The position numbers were made by a program, and so were the translations under genes. Shown piece by piece: positions 9,361 through 19,355 of a DNA stretch of 64,000 nucleotides (position 1 is its first letter; every line of letters begins with the position of its first letter). The stretch covers positions 1 through 64,000 of the forward strand of contig NZ_BMQP01000014.1 of assembly GCF_014648175.1 (NCBI RefSeq), given 5' to 3'. The notes beneath the pieces are model-generated. The model saw only the letters and a list, made by a program, of their open reading frames with translations. It had not been told where the DNA came from and did no database searches. This DNA comes from Planobispora rosea (GTDB taxonomy: Bacteria; Actinomycetota; Actinomycetes; Streptosporangiales; Streptosporangiaceae).

Positions 9361-10017
9361 TCAGGGCGCCGCGGCGGTGTGGGCGATGATCGCGGTTGCG
9401 ATGTCGTCCAGGGCGAGGACCTGACTGACCTGCCGGGTGGCGATGGCCGCCGACGGCATCGAGAAGAACCGGGAGGTGGCCTGGTCCTGGGCGATGACGG
9501 TGCCGCCGCAATGCGCGATGGCGCGCACCCCGGCCTGGCCGTCATGGCCCATCCCGGTCAGGACGACGGCCAGCGCGCGCGGACCGCAGGTGACCGCCAG
9601 GGTGGCCAGCAGCAGGTCGGCCGAGGGCCGGGACGGCGGCAGGGGCCCGGCCTCGATCAGTCCGATCCGGGACTGAGAGGTGATCAGCAGGTGCCGGCCC
9701 GGCGGGATCACCAGGACCAGGCCGGGCCGCAGCACGTCGTCGTCGGCGGCGACCTGGAGGCTCAGCTTGGTCCGCCGGGCCAGAATGGCCGCCAGCCGCT
9801 GACCGGGGTTGGCCGGGTCCTGGTGCAGGACGACCAGTACGGCCGCCGGCAGCTCCGCGGGCAACGGCCCCAGCACCCGTGACAGGGCGTCGAGCCCGCC
9901 GGCGGAGGCGATCAGCGCCACCACCGGGAAGGTCACGGCGAAATCGGCGTCGTCAGCACGATCCGGAATCGCACCGCCCTCGATCGGGCTGGTGAAATCA
10001 TCCCCCAGACCGGTCAT
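9361..10017 (-). CDS. Solitary CheB-type methylesterase domain protein
   Basis: 218 residues consisting of a CheB catalytic domain without the receiver domain. The Ser-His-Asp triad is visible: Ser in ALIASAGGLDAL, His in VVLHQDPANPGQ, and Asp in VVLTGMGHDGQAGV. In chemotaxis CheB removes methyl groups from receptors, but no che genes or methyl-accepting receptors occur here. Stand-alone CheB domains occur in other actinomycetes with unknown targets. It converges on the KtrB-like gene (47-base gap). ATG 10017 is my choice; a longer frame to 10080 has no better ribosome site. Confidence 0.85.
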   Translation of the reverse strand: MTGLGDDFTSPIEGGAIPDRADDADFAVTFPVVALIASAGGLDALSRVLGPLPAELPAAVLVVLHQDPANPGQRLAAILARRTKLSLQVAADDDVLRPGLVLVIPPGRHLLITSQSRIGLIEAGPLPPSRPSADLLLATLAVTCGPRALAVVLTGMGHDGQAGVRAIAHCGGTVIAQDQATSRFFSMPSAAIATRQVSQVLALDDIATAIIAHTAAAP

Positions 10018-10101
10018 ACCATCACTCAACCACACGGGCGCCCGTGTCGGCGTCCGCTCCCGGGGTTCCGATCCCGTCACCCCATCCGGCCGGGCCCGGA
10101 C

Positions 10102-10698
10102 TCACCTGCCGGGGCGGCCGGTCGCCTCGCCGGGGAGGTAACCGCCGTCCCCCTCCGCCGTCCGGCCCGACCCTCCGTCCGGGTCGTCCTCGTCGGAGGC
10201 GACCCAGTCCAGGTCGGCTCCCACGTGCCCGCCCGTGGACGGGGCGGTGCGGCTCGGCCGGGGCCCGTCGTCGTCCGGGCCGCCCTCCACCGGTCCCCTC
10301 GCCCGGCGGGCGGCGTCCTCCGGGGTGCCGCGGGGACCGTCCGTCCCGGCGGGCATGGGATGCGGGCTCGGTCCGGCGATCGTCTCGGTGTGGCCCTCTA
10401 TCTCGTCCGTCCGCGCCCCCACCGACTTCTCGTCCGAACCCGCCGTCGCCGGCGACTCGTCGTCGCGGCCGGCCATGTATCCCATGGGCTCGGACCAGCC
10501 GCTCTTGGGCTCGGCGTCGTCGTACGGGCGCCCGCCCGGCTTGGCGTTGGAGCCGCGGATCGACGCGGGACCGACGTCCCCGCCCATGTTGTGCAGCTCG
10601 GGATCGAAGGTGGTGCCCTTGTACTCCTCCCTCGCCTTCTCCCGCTCCCTGTCCTCCTCGGTCCGAGGAGCCGTCCCCTGCGGTGCTCTCTTGTTCAT
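10102..10698 (-). CDS. Hypothetical hydrophilic, probably disordered protein
   Basis: 198 residues with no hydrophobic segment and a very high content of Gly, Pro, Asp, Glu and Arg. The N-terminal part (KRAPQGTAPRTEEDREREKA, then DPELHNMGGDVGPASIRG) is the least repetitive and may be the conserved core; the rest looks unstructured. ATG 10698 is preferred over ATG 10704 because AGGAA sits at a better distance. I do not recognise a family. It could be a stress-related, intrinsically disordered protein, but that is only composition-based. Confidence 0.6.
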   Translation of the reverse strand: MNKRAPQGTAPRTEEDREREKAREEYKGTTFDPELHNMGGDVGPASIRGSNAKPGGRPYDDAEPKSGWSEPMGYMAGRDDESPATAGSDEKSVGARTDEIEGHTETIAGPSPHPMPAGTDGPRGTPEDAARRARGPVEGGPDDDGPRPSRTAPSTGGHVGADLDWVASDEDDPDGGSGRTAEGDGGYLPGEATGRPGR

Positions 10699-10832
10699 GA
10701 CCATTCCTGCCTGCGGTTTTCCCTACCACCCCTCGATGCCCAACTGGTCCCGGACATAACAGGACACCGCCCGGCGGGACCCCGCAAGAACAGCGGCGCG
10801 GGCCGCCGGGGAAGACGGCCCGCACCGGGAGA

Positions 10833-10915
10833 CCTCACCCCGCCTGGGGAAACCTCACTCCACGCGGGAAAGCCTCAGCCCACGCGGAAAGCCTCAGCCC
10901 ACGCGGAAAGCCTCA
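10833..10915. repeat. 19-20-bp imperfect tandem repeat after the glp operon
   Basis: A unit of 19-20 bases (CCTCAGCCCACGCGGAAAG) occurs in about four to five copies; two central copies (from about 10873 and 10892) are exact and the outer ones degenerate. The array ends at the stop codon of the glycerol-type binding protein gene, with the last partial copy supplying that stop (TCA at 10913). It lies in the gap of about 210 bases upstream of the hypothetical gene. No terminator hairpin was seen in it. Confidence 0.7.
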
Positions 10916-12703
10916 GTCCGCGCTCTTCCACTGCGCGATCAGTTCGTCGTAGTCGAGCGTCTCCGGCTTGCCCCGCTCGTCGGCGAGCTTGGGCACCGGG
11001 GCGCCCGGCTGGTCCAGCCAGTACTGCGGGTCCTGCTCGGGGTTCAGCTTGGGCGCGCAGTCACCGCCGTACCCGCGGCGCTCCAGCCGGGAGAGGATGT
11101 CGTCCTGCTGCTTGGCGAGGTTGTCCATCGACTGCTGGGGCGTGGTCTCCCCGGTCACCGCGGTGGCGACGTTCTGCCACCACAGCTGGGCCAGTCTCGG
11201 GTAGTCGGGCACGTTGGTCCCGGTCGGGGTCCACTGCACCCGGGCGGGCGAGCGGTAGAACTCGATCAGCCCGCCGTACTTGGCGGCGTTGTCCGAGAAG
11301 TAGTCGCTCCTGACGTCGGAGTCCCGGATGAAGGTCAGTCCCACGATGGACTTCTTCAGCGAGACCGTCTTGGACGTGACGAACTGGGCGTACAGCCACG
11401 CCGCGGCCCGGCGTTCCTTGGGGGTGTTCTTGAGCAGGGTCCACGAGCCGGCGTCCTGGTAGCCCAGCTTGTTGCCGTCCTTCCAGTACGCGCCGTGCGG
11501 GCTGGGCGCCATGCGCCACTTCGGCGTGCCGTCCTCGTTGACGACCGGCAGTCCTTGCTTGGTCATGTCGGCGGTGAACGCGGTGTACCAGAAGATCTGC
11601 TGGGCGATGTTGCCCTGCGCCGGGACCGGGCCGGCCTCGCTGAAGTTCATCCCGGCCGCCTCCTTCGGCGCGAACCGCTTCAGCCAGTCCACGTACTTGG
11701 TCAGCGCGTACACCGCCGCCGGGCCGTTGGTGTCGCCGCCGCGGCTCACCGACGAGCCGACCGGCCGGCAGTCCTCCACCCTGATGCCCCAGTCGTCCAC
11801 CGGCAGCCCGTTGGGGATGCCGGGGTCGCCGTTGCCGGCCATGGACAGCCAGGCGTCGGTGAAGCGCCAGCCCAGGGACGGGTCCTTGCGCCCGTAGTCC
11901 ATGTGGCCGTAGACCTTCTTGCCGTCGACGGTGCCGTTGCCGTTCACCTTGTTGGTGAAGAAGTCGGCGATGTCCTCGTAGGCGGCCCAGTTGACCGGCA
12001 CGCCGAGCTCGTACCCGTAGGCGTCCCTGAACTGCTTCTTGATCTTCTCGTCGGTGAACCAGTCGTAGCGGAACCAGTAGAGGTTCGCGAACTGCTGGTC
12101 GGGGAGCTGGTAGACCTTCTTGTCCGGCCCGGTGGTGAAGCTGATGCCGATGAAATCGTCGATGTCGAGCGTGGGCGACGTCACCGCCCTGCCCTCGCCG
12201 GCCATGTAGTCCGAGAGCGGGAACACGTAGTCGCCGCGGGAGTGGGTGCCGATGAGGTCGGAGTCGTTGACGTAGGCGTCGTAGATGTTCTGGTCGCCCT
12301 GGATCTGGGTCTGGAGTTTCTCGATGACGTCCCCCTCCTGGATCAGGTCGTGCTTGAGCCTGATCCCGGTGATCTCGGAGAACGCCTTGGCGAGCTGCTG
12401 CGACTCGTACTCGTGCGTGGTGATGGTCTCGGAGACGACGTTGATCTCCATTCCCCGGTACGGCGCGGCCGCCTTCATGAACCAGTCCATCTCCGCGAGC
12501 TGCTGGTCCCGGGAGAGCGTGCTCGGGGTGAACTCCCGGGTGACCCAGCGCTCCGCCGCCGCCTTGGCGTTCGCCTCGTTGAACTCGCCGGCGGGCCTTC
12601 CCCCCTCGTCGTCCTGCGCGCACGCCGCCGCCGTCAGCAGCCCGAGAACGGACAGGACGACGACCGCCCGCCTCCTGAGTGTTCTCTTGAGTGGTAACGA
12701 CAT
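10913..12703 (-). CDS. glpV: Glycerol-type ABC transporter substrate-binding lipoprotein (GlpV-like)
   Basis: 596 residues, long for a sugar-binding protein but normal for the GlpV group. The N-terminus is a lipoprotein signal (RRRAVVVLSVLGLL, lipobox LTAAAC with Cys28), so the protein is anchored outside the membrane. Extracytoplasmic features include TTHEYESQQLAKAFSEITGI and TPTGTNVPDYPRLAQLWW. In Rhizobium the GlpSTPQV system imports glycerol, and the same six-gene set with a DUF2160 protein is present here. Start ATG 12703 follows GAGAGG. It is the last gene of the leftward operon. Another polyol remains possible as substrate. Confidence 0.8.
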   Translation of the reverse strand: MSLPLKRTLRRRAVVVLSVLGLLTAAACAQDDEGGRPAGEFNEANAKAAAERWVTREFTPSTLSRDQQLAEMDWFMKAAAPYRGMEINVVSETITTHEYESQQLAKAFSEITGIRLKHDLIQEGDVIEKLQTQIQGDQNIYDAYVNDSDLIGTHSRGDYVFPLSDYMAGEGRAVTSPTLDIDDFIGISFTTGPDKKVYQLPDQQFANLYWFRYDWFTDEKIKKQFRDAYGYELGVPVNWAAYEDIADFFTNKVNGNGTVDGKKVYGHMDYGRKDPSLGWRFTDAWLSMAGNGDPGIPNGLPVDDWGIRVEDCRPVGSSVSRGGDTNGPAAVYALTKYVDWLKRFAPKEAAGMNFSEAGPVPAQGNIAQQIFWYTAFTADMTKQGLPVVNEDGTPKWRMAPSPHGAYWKDGNKLGYQDAGSWTLLKNTPKERRAAAWLYAQFVTSKTVSLKKSIVGLTFIRDSDVRSDYFSDNAAKYGGLIEFYRSPARVQWTPTGTNVPDYPRLAQLWWQNVATAVTGETTPQQSMDNLAKQQDDILSRLERRGYGGDCAPKLNPEQDPQYWLDQPGAPVPKLADERGKPETLDYDELIAQWKSAD

Positions 12704-12739
12704 CGTCTGGCTCCTCTCAGGCCGGCGTTGTCTCTCAGG

Positions 12740-13015
12740 TCATCCCCATCTGCCGATCACCAGCGCCGTCAGCAGAGCGCACGCCAGCGCCAGCCACATC
12801 GACAGGTCGGTGACGGCGATCCACACGGTGAGCACGACCGCCGCGCTGATCAGGCCGATGTACAGCCGGTCGCCCCGGTCGGTCTCGATCCGCAGGAAGC
12901 CGCGCCGCGCCACCGGCGGCGAGATCCTGGCCCAGACCGCCATCCCGGCCAGCAGCAGGGCCAGCCCGACGAACACCAGGGCCGTGGGCAGGGTCCACAC
13001 CATCCACTCGAACAC
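12740..13015 (-). CDS. DUF2160 small membrane protein of the glycerol ABC operon
   Basis: 91 residues from GTG 13015, two bases after the glpQ stop and preceded by GGGAGGGT. Three hydrophobic stretches are visible (WTLPTALVFVGLALLLAGMA, IGLISAAVVLTVWIAV, and MWLALACALLTALVIG) with the conserved DRGDRLYIGLI between the first two. DUF2160 genes are a constant companion of glycerol-type ABC operons; the biochemical role is unknown, perhaps an accessory transporter subunit. Confidence 0.8.
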   Translation of the reverse strand: MFEWMVWTLPTALVFVGLALLLAGMAVWARISPPVARRGFLRIETDRGDRLYIGLISAAVVLTVWIAVTDLSMWLALACALLTALVIGRWG

Positions 13016-13017
13016 GG

Positions 13018-14881
<1,864 letters not shown>

Positions 14882-14885
<4 letters not shown>

Positions 14886-16135
14886 GCTCCCTGCCTCCCT
14901 TCCGGAGATCTCCCGCGGGCTCCTTCGAGGGGCCCTTCGAGGGGTTGTTCGAGGGAGCCTCCGAGGGGCGCCAGCGATCCGCACCGGACCTCGTCCCGGA
15001 ACAGGAACGCCCGGCCGGGATCGAAGCGGAAGAAGGCGACGGCGCCGGGCTCGTGCCGGGAGCCGGGGCCGGTCTTGGAGACGAGGGTGTGACCGTCCAC
15101 CCGGGCGTGCACGAGGTGGTAGGAGCCCATGCGGTCCACCCCGGTGATCCGCGCCTGAAGTCCCGGGGCCGCCCGCGCCCCGGCGTCCCGGCCCGGCCCG
15201 TCCCACCCGGGGGCATCCCGTCCAGCTGTGTCCGTTTCAGGACCGCCCCATCCGGGAGCGTCCCGCCCGGGGACGATCCGGACGAACTCCGGCCGGACAC
15301 CGATCCGCACCGGGCCCGGCGGGAGGTCGCCGCCGTCGCCCGCGGCGCGCCCGACGACCGCCCCGCCGACCCTGACCACGCCGCCGGTGATCTCGGCGGG
15401 CACCACGTTCATCCCGGGCGAGCCGATGAAGTGGCCGACGAACTCGTGGGCGGGCGCCAGGAACAGCTCGGTCGGCTCGCCGGCCTGCACGATCTCCCCG
15501 TCCTTGAGGACCACCACCTCGTCGGCGAAGGTCAGGGCCTCGGTCTGGTCGTGGGTGACGTAGACGAGCGTGTGACCGGTGTCGCGGTGGATCTCCTTGA
15601 GCTTGCTGCGCAGCGTCCATTTCAGCGCCGGATCGATCACGGTGAGGGGCTCGTCGAGCAGCACCGCCGCGACGTCGGGGCGGACCAGCCCGCGGCCCAG
15701 GCAGACGATCTGCTGCCGTCCCGGGTCCAGCCGCCGCGACCTGCGCCCGAGGTGGCCGTCCAGCCCGAGCAGCTGCGACACCGTACGGACCCTCCGGTCG
15801 ACCTCCGCGCGGGGATACCCGCGGTTGCGCAGCGGGAAGGCGAGGTTGTCGTACACCGACATCTGCTCGTACAGGACCGGGAACTGGAAGACCTGGGCGA
15901 TGTTGCGGCCCGCGGTCGGCACCGAGGTGACCTCGCGGTCGCCGAGCCAGATCCGCCCCGTCGTCGGCGAGATCAGGCCCGAGATGATGTTCAGGAGCGT
16001 GGTCTTGCCGCATCCGCTCGGCCCGAGCAGCGCGTAGGCCCGGTTGCTCCGCCAGGTCCACGTCATCGGCTTCAGCGCCCAGGTACGGCCTCCGTCATAG
16101 CTGTGGGACACACCCTCCAGGCGGATGTCAGCCAT
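14882..16135 (-). CDS. glpT: Glycerol-type ABC transporter ATPase with degenerate signature (GlpT-like)
   Basis: 417 residues. Walker A is GPSGCGKTT, Walker B VLLDEPLTVIDP, H-loop YVTHDQ. The ABC signature LSGGQ is replaced by LDPGRQQIVCLGRG; a degenerate signature at this site is typical of one of the two ATPases in this transporter group, so it is not a sign of decay. A tail region of about 100 residues carries a local repeat of GRDAPGW(G/D)GP. Start ATG 16135 overlaps the end of the GlpS-like gene by 8 bases. It pairs with the other ATPase as a heterodimer, by analogy with the Rhizobium system. Confidence 0.85.
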
Positions 16136-17219
16136 GCAGATCCACCTCCGCCGCCGACGCGGCCGGCAGGCTCCCGCCGGCCTCGTCGAAGACGAAGACG
16201 TGCGCGGGGTCCACGTAGGCCGTCGCCGGCTCCCCCGGAGTGAACAGCTGGGTCCCGGGCAGCTGGGCGACGAGGTGCCGCCGTCCGGGCAGGAGCAGGT
16301 GGAGGAACGTCGTGCTCCCCGTCACCTCCGCGAGCCGGATCTCCGCGGGGAACTCCAGTCCTCCGGGGCCGGTCCGCTCGATGGTCACCTGGTGGGGGCG
16401 GACCCCGAGGACGACGTGACGGCCGGAGCCCTGCGCGCCGGGCGCCGGGAACGAGGCCCCGAGGCACTCGATCCTGCCGTCGCGCACGACGCCCGGCAGG
16501 AGGTTCAGCGGCGGGTCGCTGAGGGTCGCGGCGACGGCCAGCGTCGGCGGCCGGTCGTACATGTCCGCCACGTCGCCGGTGTGCTGGACCCGGCCCTGGC
16601 CCAGGACCACCGCCGGCGCCGCGAAGGCCAGCGCCTCGGCCGGATCGGCGGTGGAGTACAGGACCACGCCCGGCGAGTCCGCGAACCTGTCCTTCAGATC
16701 GGCGCGCAACTGCTCCCGGAGCTTGTAGTCGAGGTTCGCGAGCGGTTCGTCCAGCAGCAGCACGTCGGCGGGCCGGGCCAGTGCCCGGGCGATGGCCGTG
16801 CGCTGCTGCTGGCCGCCGGACAGCTCCGCGGGCCTGCGCCCGAGCAGTTCCCCGATGCCCATGAGCCCGGCCACCTCGCGCACCCGCCGGTCGATCTCCC
16901 CTCTCGGGAAGGAGGGGTCCAGGCGGAGCGGGGAGGCGATGTTCTCGTACACCGACAACGAGGGGTAGTTGATGAACTGCTGGTAGACGAAGGCCACGGA
17001 TCTTCTCCGTACGGAAATCGACGTGACGTCTTTCCCGTTGACGAGGACACGCCCGGACGTGGGCGGGAGCAGTCCCGCCGCGACGCGCATCAGCGTCGTC
17101 TTCCCCGCTGCCAGCGGGCCGATGAGAACCGTCATTCCGGCCGGGAATTCGAGGTTGATATCGTCCAGCCAGATCTCTCCACGCTGCCGTACGCCAACGC
17201 CATCAAGAATCAGCGTCAC
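16128..17219 (-). CDS. glpS: Glycerol-type ABC transporter ATPase (GlpS-like)
   Basis: 363 residues from GTG 17219, which has GGGAGGA about 10 bases upstream; an ATG at 17246 lacks a ribosome site. Walker A GPLAAGKTT, signature LSGGQQQR, Walker B VLLLDEPLANLD are all intact, and a C-terminal TOBE-like domain follows (from about residue 235). It is the first gene of the operon and the ATPase with a normal signature. The promoter region upstream carries an AT-rich dyad. Confidence 0.85.
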   Translation of the reverse strand: MTLILDGVGVRQRGEIWLDDINLEFPAGMTVLIGPLAAGKTTLMRVAAGLLPPTSGRVLVNGKDVTSISVRRRSVAFVYQQFINYPSLSVYENIASPLRLDPSFPRGEIDRRVREVAGLMGIGELLGRRPAELSGGQQQRTAIARALARPADVLLLDEPLANLDYKLREQLRADLKDRFADSPGVVLYSTADPAEALAFAAPAVVLGQGRVQHTGDVADMYDRPPTLAVAATLSDPPLNLLPGVVRDGRIECLGASFPAPGAQGSGRHVVLGVRPHQVTIERTGPGGLEFPAEIRLAEVTGSTTFLHLLLPGRRHLVAQLPGTQLFTPGEPATAYVDPAHVFVFDEAGGSLPAASAAEVDLHG

Positions 17220-17470
17220 GGCGCCCGGTCCTCCCTGCCAGAGCATGGTCGGAACCGTGCGGTCAGCGTAGACGCTCCGGCGTGCGGTCTAGTCCTGAAC
17301 CAACATCCACCTCCATATAACATGATCTGGAAGTGCGTGCCTAGATGCCGAATATCGCCACACAAATCCACACAGTCACGGCATCACCAGCTTTATCGAT
17401 CAATAATTGGATTTATTGATCAAAGTAGGTCACAACCCAAAAGTCGCACGCAGCCAGGCCATATCATGAA
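17220..17470. promoter_or_regulatory. Promoter region of the glp operon with a 9-bp-arm operator
   Basis: About 250 bases, much more AT-rich than the flanks. An exact inverted repeat GATCAATAA (17398-17406) and TTATTGATC (17413-17421) with a 6-base spacer looks like a repressor operator. A minus-strand TTATATGG around 17314-17321 could be a -10 element. GGAGGTGG at about 17310-17316 precedes a five-codon mini reading frame (start 17306, MLVQD), which I do not count as a gene. The regulator is not identified. Confidence 0.55.
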
Positions 17471-17580
17471 GATCTCGCTCATGCGGTTCGCATCCCCGGT
17501 GGAAGAACACTCGCCGGGCGGCGAAAAGGCGCAGGGCCGCTCGGCGAATCCGGCCGCCTCCAGCACCGCGATCAGCGCCG
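17420..17580 (-). pseudogene. Remnant of a methyltransferase-like C-terminus (minus strand)
   Basis: Reading leftward from about 17580, the frame gives EREPALIAVLEAAGFAERP followed by PPGECSSTGDANRMSEIFMI, which looks like the C-terminal strand region of a class I SAM methyltransferase. There is no N-terminal SAM-binding part and no start. It lies back to back with a second, rightward methyltransferase fragment beginning at nearly the same base. I regard it as gene debris; the family assignment is tentative. Confidence 0.3.
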
Positions 17581-17977
17581 GTTCACGCTCGACGCGGCCC
17601 TGGCGGTGAACGTGCTCCACCACCTCGACGACCCGGTCGACGCCATCGGCGAGGCCCATCGCGTGCCGGCTCCGGGCGGGGTGTTCGTCACCGCCTCCCC
17701 CAGCCGCCTGGACTCCCCCGAACCGGCCCACGTCTGGCGGCCGGAGCCGTCGAGCTTCGACGCCGAGGACGCGCCCCGGCTGGTGGCGGAGGTCTTCGGC
17801 CGGGCCGAGACCGAGCGCTGGGACGCGCCGCTGATCACCCTTCCCGACGAGCGCGCGGTCCGCGACTACCTGATCGGCCGATGCGTCCCGTCCGAGGCCG
17901 CCTCTGCGGCCGCCACCCGGGTCCGGACACCGATCACCGTCACCGAGAAGGGCGCGTTCGTCCACGGCTACCGGTGA
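17577..17977 (+). pseudogene. SAM-dependent methyltransferase fragment lacking the SAM-binding N-terminus
   Basis: The frame encodes the second half of a class I methyltransferase: LAVNVLHHLDDPVDAIGEA, then APGGVFVTASPS, and a terminal strand TVTEKGAFVHGYR. The glycine-rich motif I (E/DxGxGxG) and everything before it is missing, so the protein cannot bind SAM. GTG 17606 gives 123 residues if translated, but the upstream frame stays open and shows no start with a ribosome site. Most likely a truncated pseudogene. Confidence 0.55.
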
Positions 17978-18023
17978 GCGCGGACACGGAGCCCTCCGTA
18001 CGGAGGCGGGGGTTGACCTCGGA

Positions 18024-18347
18024 TCAGCCGTGGTAGCGCACGTGTCCTCTCCAGGAGGAGGCGTCCGCCTGTGCTTGCGCCTCGGTGGTCATGATCGTGT
18101 AGCCGATCTGCATGAGATAGACGGCCCGCTGCTCCGCCAGTTTCAGAGCGGTGATCCTGGTGGAGACCGACCCGGAGTACCAGTCGCAGGGGGTGGCGCA
18201 GGCGAAGGCCGTCTGGGTGCCTGACGTCGTGGTGGTGGTGGCCGATGTGGCCGATGTGGCCGCGGCGGCCGATGTGGGGACGAGAACTGTCACGATGAGG
18301 CCCCCGGCCAGCAGCGCGGTCCTGACGAAGGTGCTTTTGGCGCGCAC
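18024..18347 (-). CDS. Small exported protein of unknown function
   Basis: 107 residues from GTG 18347, with AAAGGA 7 bases upstream. The N-terminus is a clear signal peptide (KSTFVRTALLAGGLIVTVLVP with cleavage near TSAAAA). A Thr/Ser/Ala-rich spacer (ATSATSATTTTTSG) leads to a mature core with two cysteines (ACATPCDW) that could form a disulfide. The codon preference matches its neighbours. No family recognised. Confidence 0.65.
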   Translation of the reverse strand: MRAKSTFVRTALLAGGLIVTVLVPTSAAAATSATSATTTTTSGTQTAFACATPCDWYSGSVSTRITALKLAEQRAVYLMQIGYTIMTTEAQAQADASSWRGHVRYHG

Positions 18348-18718
18348 GATGGGTCCTTTCCGATCAGGGCGGGTTCGGCTTTCTCCCCCACCCTGCCTGG
18401 GCGGCCGCGCGCGTCCCAGGACGGTGGCCGGACATTAGCCGGACATTCCCCGGCCACCCGAAGGTCGTCCATGACGTCCCGGTCCCAGGCCCCCAGCCCG
18501 GCCCGAGAACGCCGACCGATGATCGCCAACTCTCCCGCTCCTTACACCACCGCGGCAAAGACCTCCCCTACGCCACGAGCACCACCCACGATTCCCAGAG
18601 TTTCCGGAGCCCTCTACGCGCGTGCGCGCGAGCCAGATCCTGTGGGGCGTGGCAGATCTGCTGGGGGCGCCCTTTACGCCCGTGCGCGCGAGCCAGGCTC
18701 CTGCGTCGGGGACGGGCG
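18348..18718. other. Gene-free stretch with a hairpin and a 60-bp-spaced duplication
   Basis: No convincing gene. It holds a hairpin with exact 9-base arms GGTGGCCGG (18423-18431) and CCGGCCACC (18450-18458) enclosing a doubled CCGGACATT, and two near-identical 27-base copies at 18610-18636 and 18670-18696 (two mismatches, offset exactly 60). Any protein read across it is low-complexity and lacks family signals. Confidence 0.5.
18610..18696. repeat. Direct duplication, 27 bp, offset 60 bp
   Basis: Positions 18610-18636 and 18670-18696 share a core CGTGCGCGCGAGCCAG and flanking bases, with two mismatches. Together with flanking similarity this looks like an old 60-base tandem duplication just downstream of the XRE regulator gene. 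Confidence 0.6.
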
Positions 18719-18967
18719 TCAGGGCCACTCGTCGTCGAGGGGGTGTCCGCCGCGGAGCGGTTCTTCTCCGGTGCGCAGGTAGGCGACGGAGACGCCGAGC
18801 CGTTCAGCCAGGAGCTGGAGGACGAGACTGGTCGGCTGCTCCTGGCCGGCCTCGATGCGGGCGATGTAGCCCGTGCCGAGTTCGGGGTGGCCGAGGATTT
18901 CCTGGGATATGCCCCGGTAATGTCGGGCCTGTCGGATTCGGGTGCCGATCCCGGGATAACTTTCCAC
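18719..18967 (-). CDS. XRE-family helix-turn-helix regulator
   Basis: 82 residues from GTG 18967 with AGGAG about 10 bases upstream. A Cro/C1-type fold: IGTRIRQARHYRGISQEILG, then the recognition region ELGTGYIARIEAGQEQPTS and LQLLAERLGVSVAYLRTGE. It is a stand-alone domain with no effector part. No toxin or partner gene is evident on either side; the upstream neighbour on the same strand is an RNase H remnant. Confidence 0.85.
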   Translation of the reverse strand: MESYPGIGTRIRQARHYRGISQEILGHPELGTGYIARIEAGQEQPTSLVLQLLAERLGVSVAYLRTGEEPLRGGHPLDDEWP

Positions 18968-19055
18968 CCTGACTCCTAGTGTCGTGGTGTGTTAGTTAGG
19001 TTCGACATGATCGCATCCCGCTGTGGCCGCGGACAAGACGCTGCGGGCCTTGACG

Positions 19056-19238
19056 TCAAGCAGCTGCTCCGGGCCGAGCGTGCCAGACGCGAAGGAACGC
19101 GCCGACCACGCCCTCAGCACGAGGCCGGGCATCTGCAGGACGACACTGAGGGATCTTCGCCAGGGAGTCGGCGGCCTCGTTCAACAGATGCGCCGAACGC
19201 CCCTTCACGTGCTCGATCCGCGGCCCCGGAAGGCCGGC
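19056..19238 (-). pseudogene. Remnant of an RNase H-fold domain (C-terminal part)
   Basis: Reading leftward, the frame shows PGPRIEHVKGRSAHLLNEAAD followed by SLAK. The HVKGHSG...NEAADxLA pattern is the C-terminal hallmark of type I RNase H, with the last catalytic Asp kept. A TAG sits just upstream in frame (about 19239-19241) and the three earlier acidic residues are absent, so only about 60 codons remain. A mobile-element or plasmid origin is possible but not shown. Family recognition is by motif only. Confidence 0.5.
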
Positions 19239-19355
19239 CGCCTACCGCGGGGACACGGCAGGCGGCACGAACAAGGGGCGACCGGGTCCGGCCATCAGGT
19301 GAACCGGCCGCAGAACTCGGGCGTCTCATAGGCCCCACCGCGATCCGGAGATGCC

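Noticed and set aside
17288..17308. Mini reading frame of five codons (MLVQD) after GGAGGTGG before the glp operon
   Set aside because: Too short to support a peptide; the good ribosome site may be chance or belong to a transcript variant. Kept only as a remark.
18435..18728. Leftward frame overlapping the XRE gene, with a repeated WLART segment
   Set aside because: The repeated segment is just the 60-base duplication; no family signature and no ribosome site, so I do not call a gene.
19023..19331. Rightward frame of about 100 codons before the DUF4352 gene
   Set aside because: Arg/Gly/His-rich with no motif; it runs opposite to the RNase H remnant, which explains the region better.
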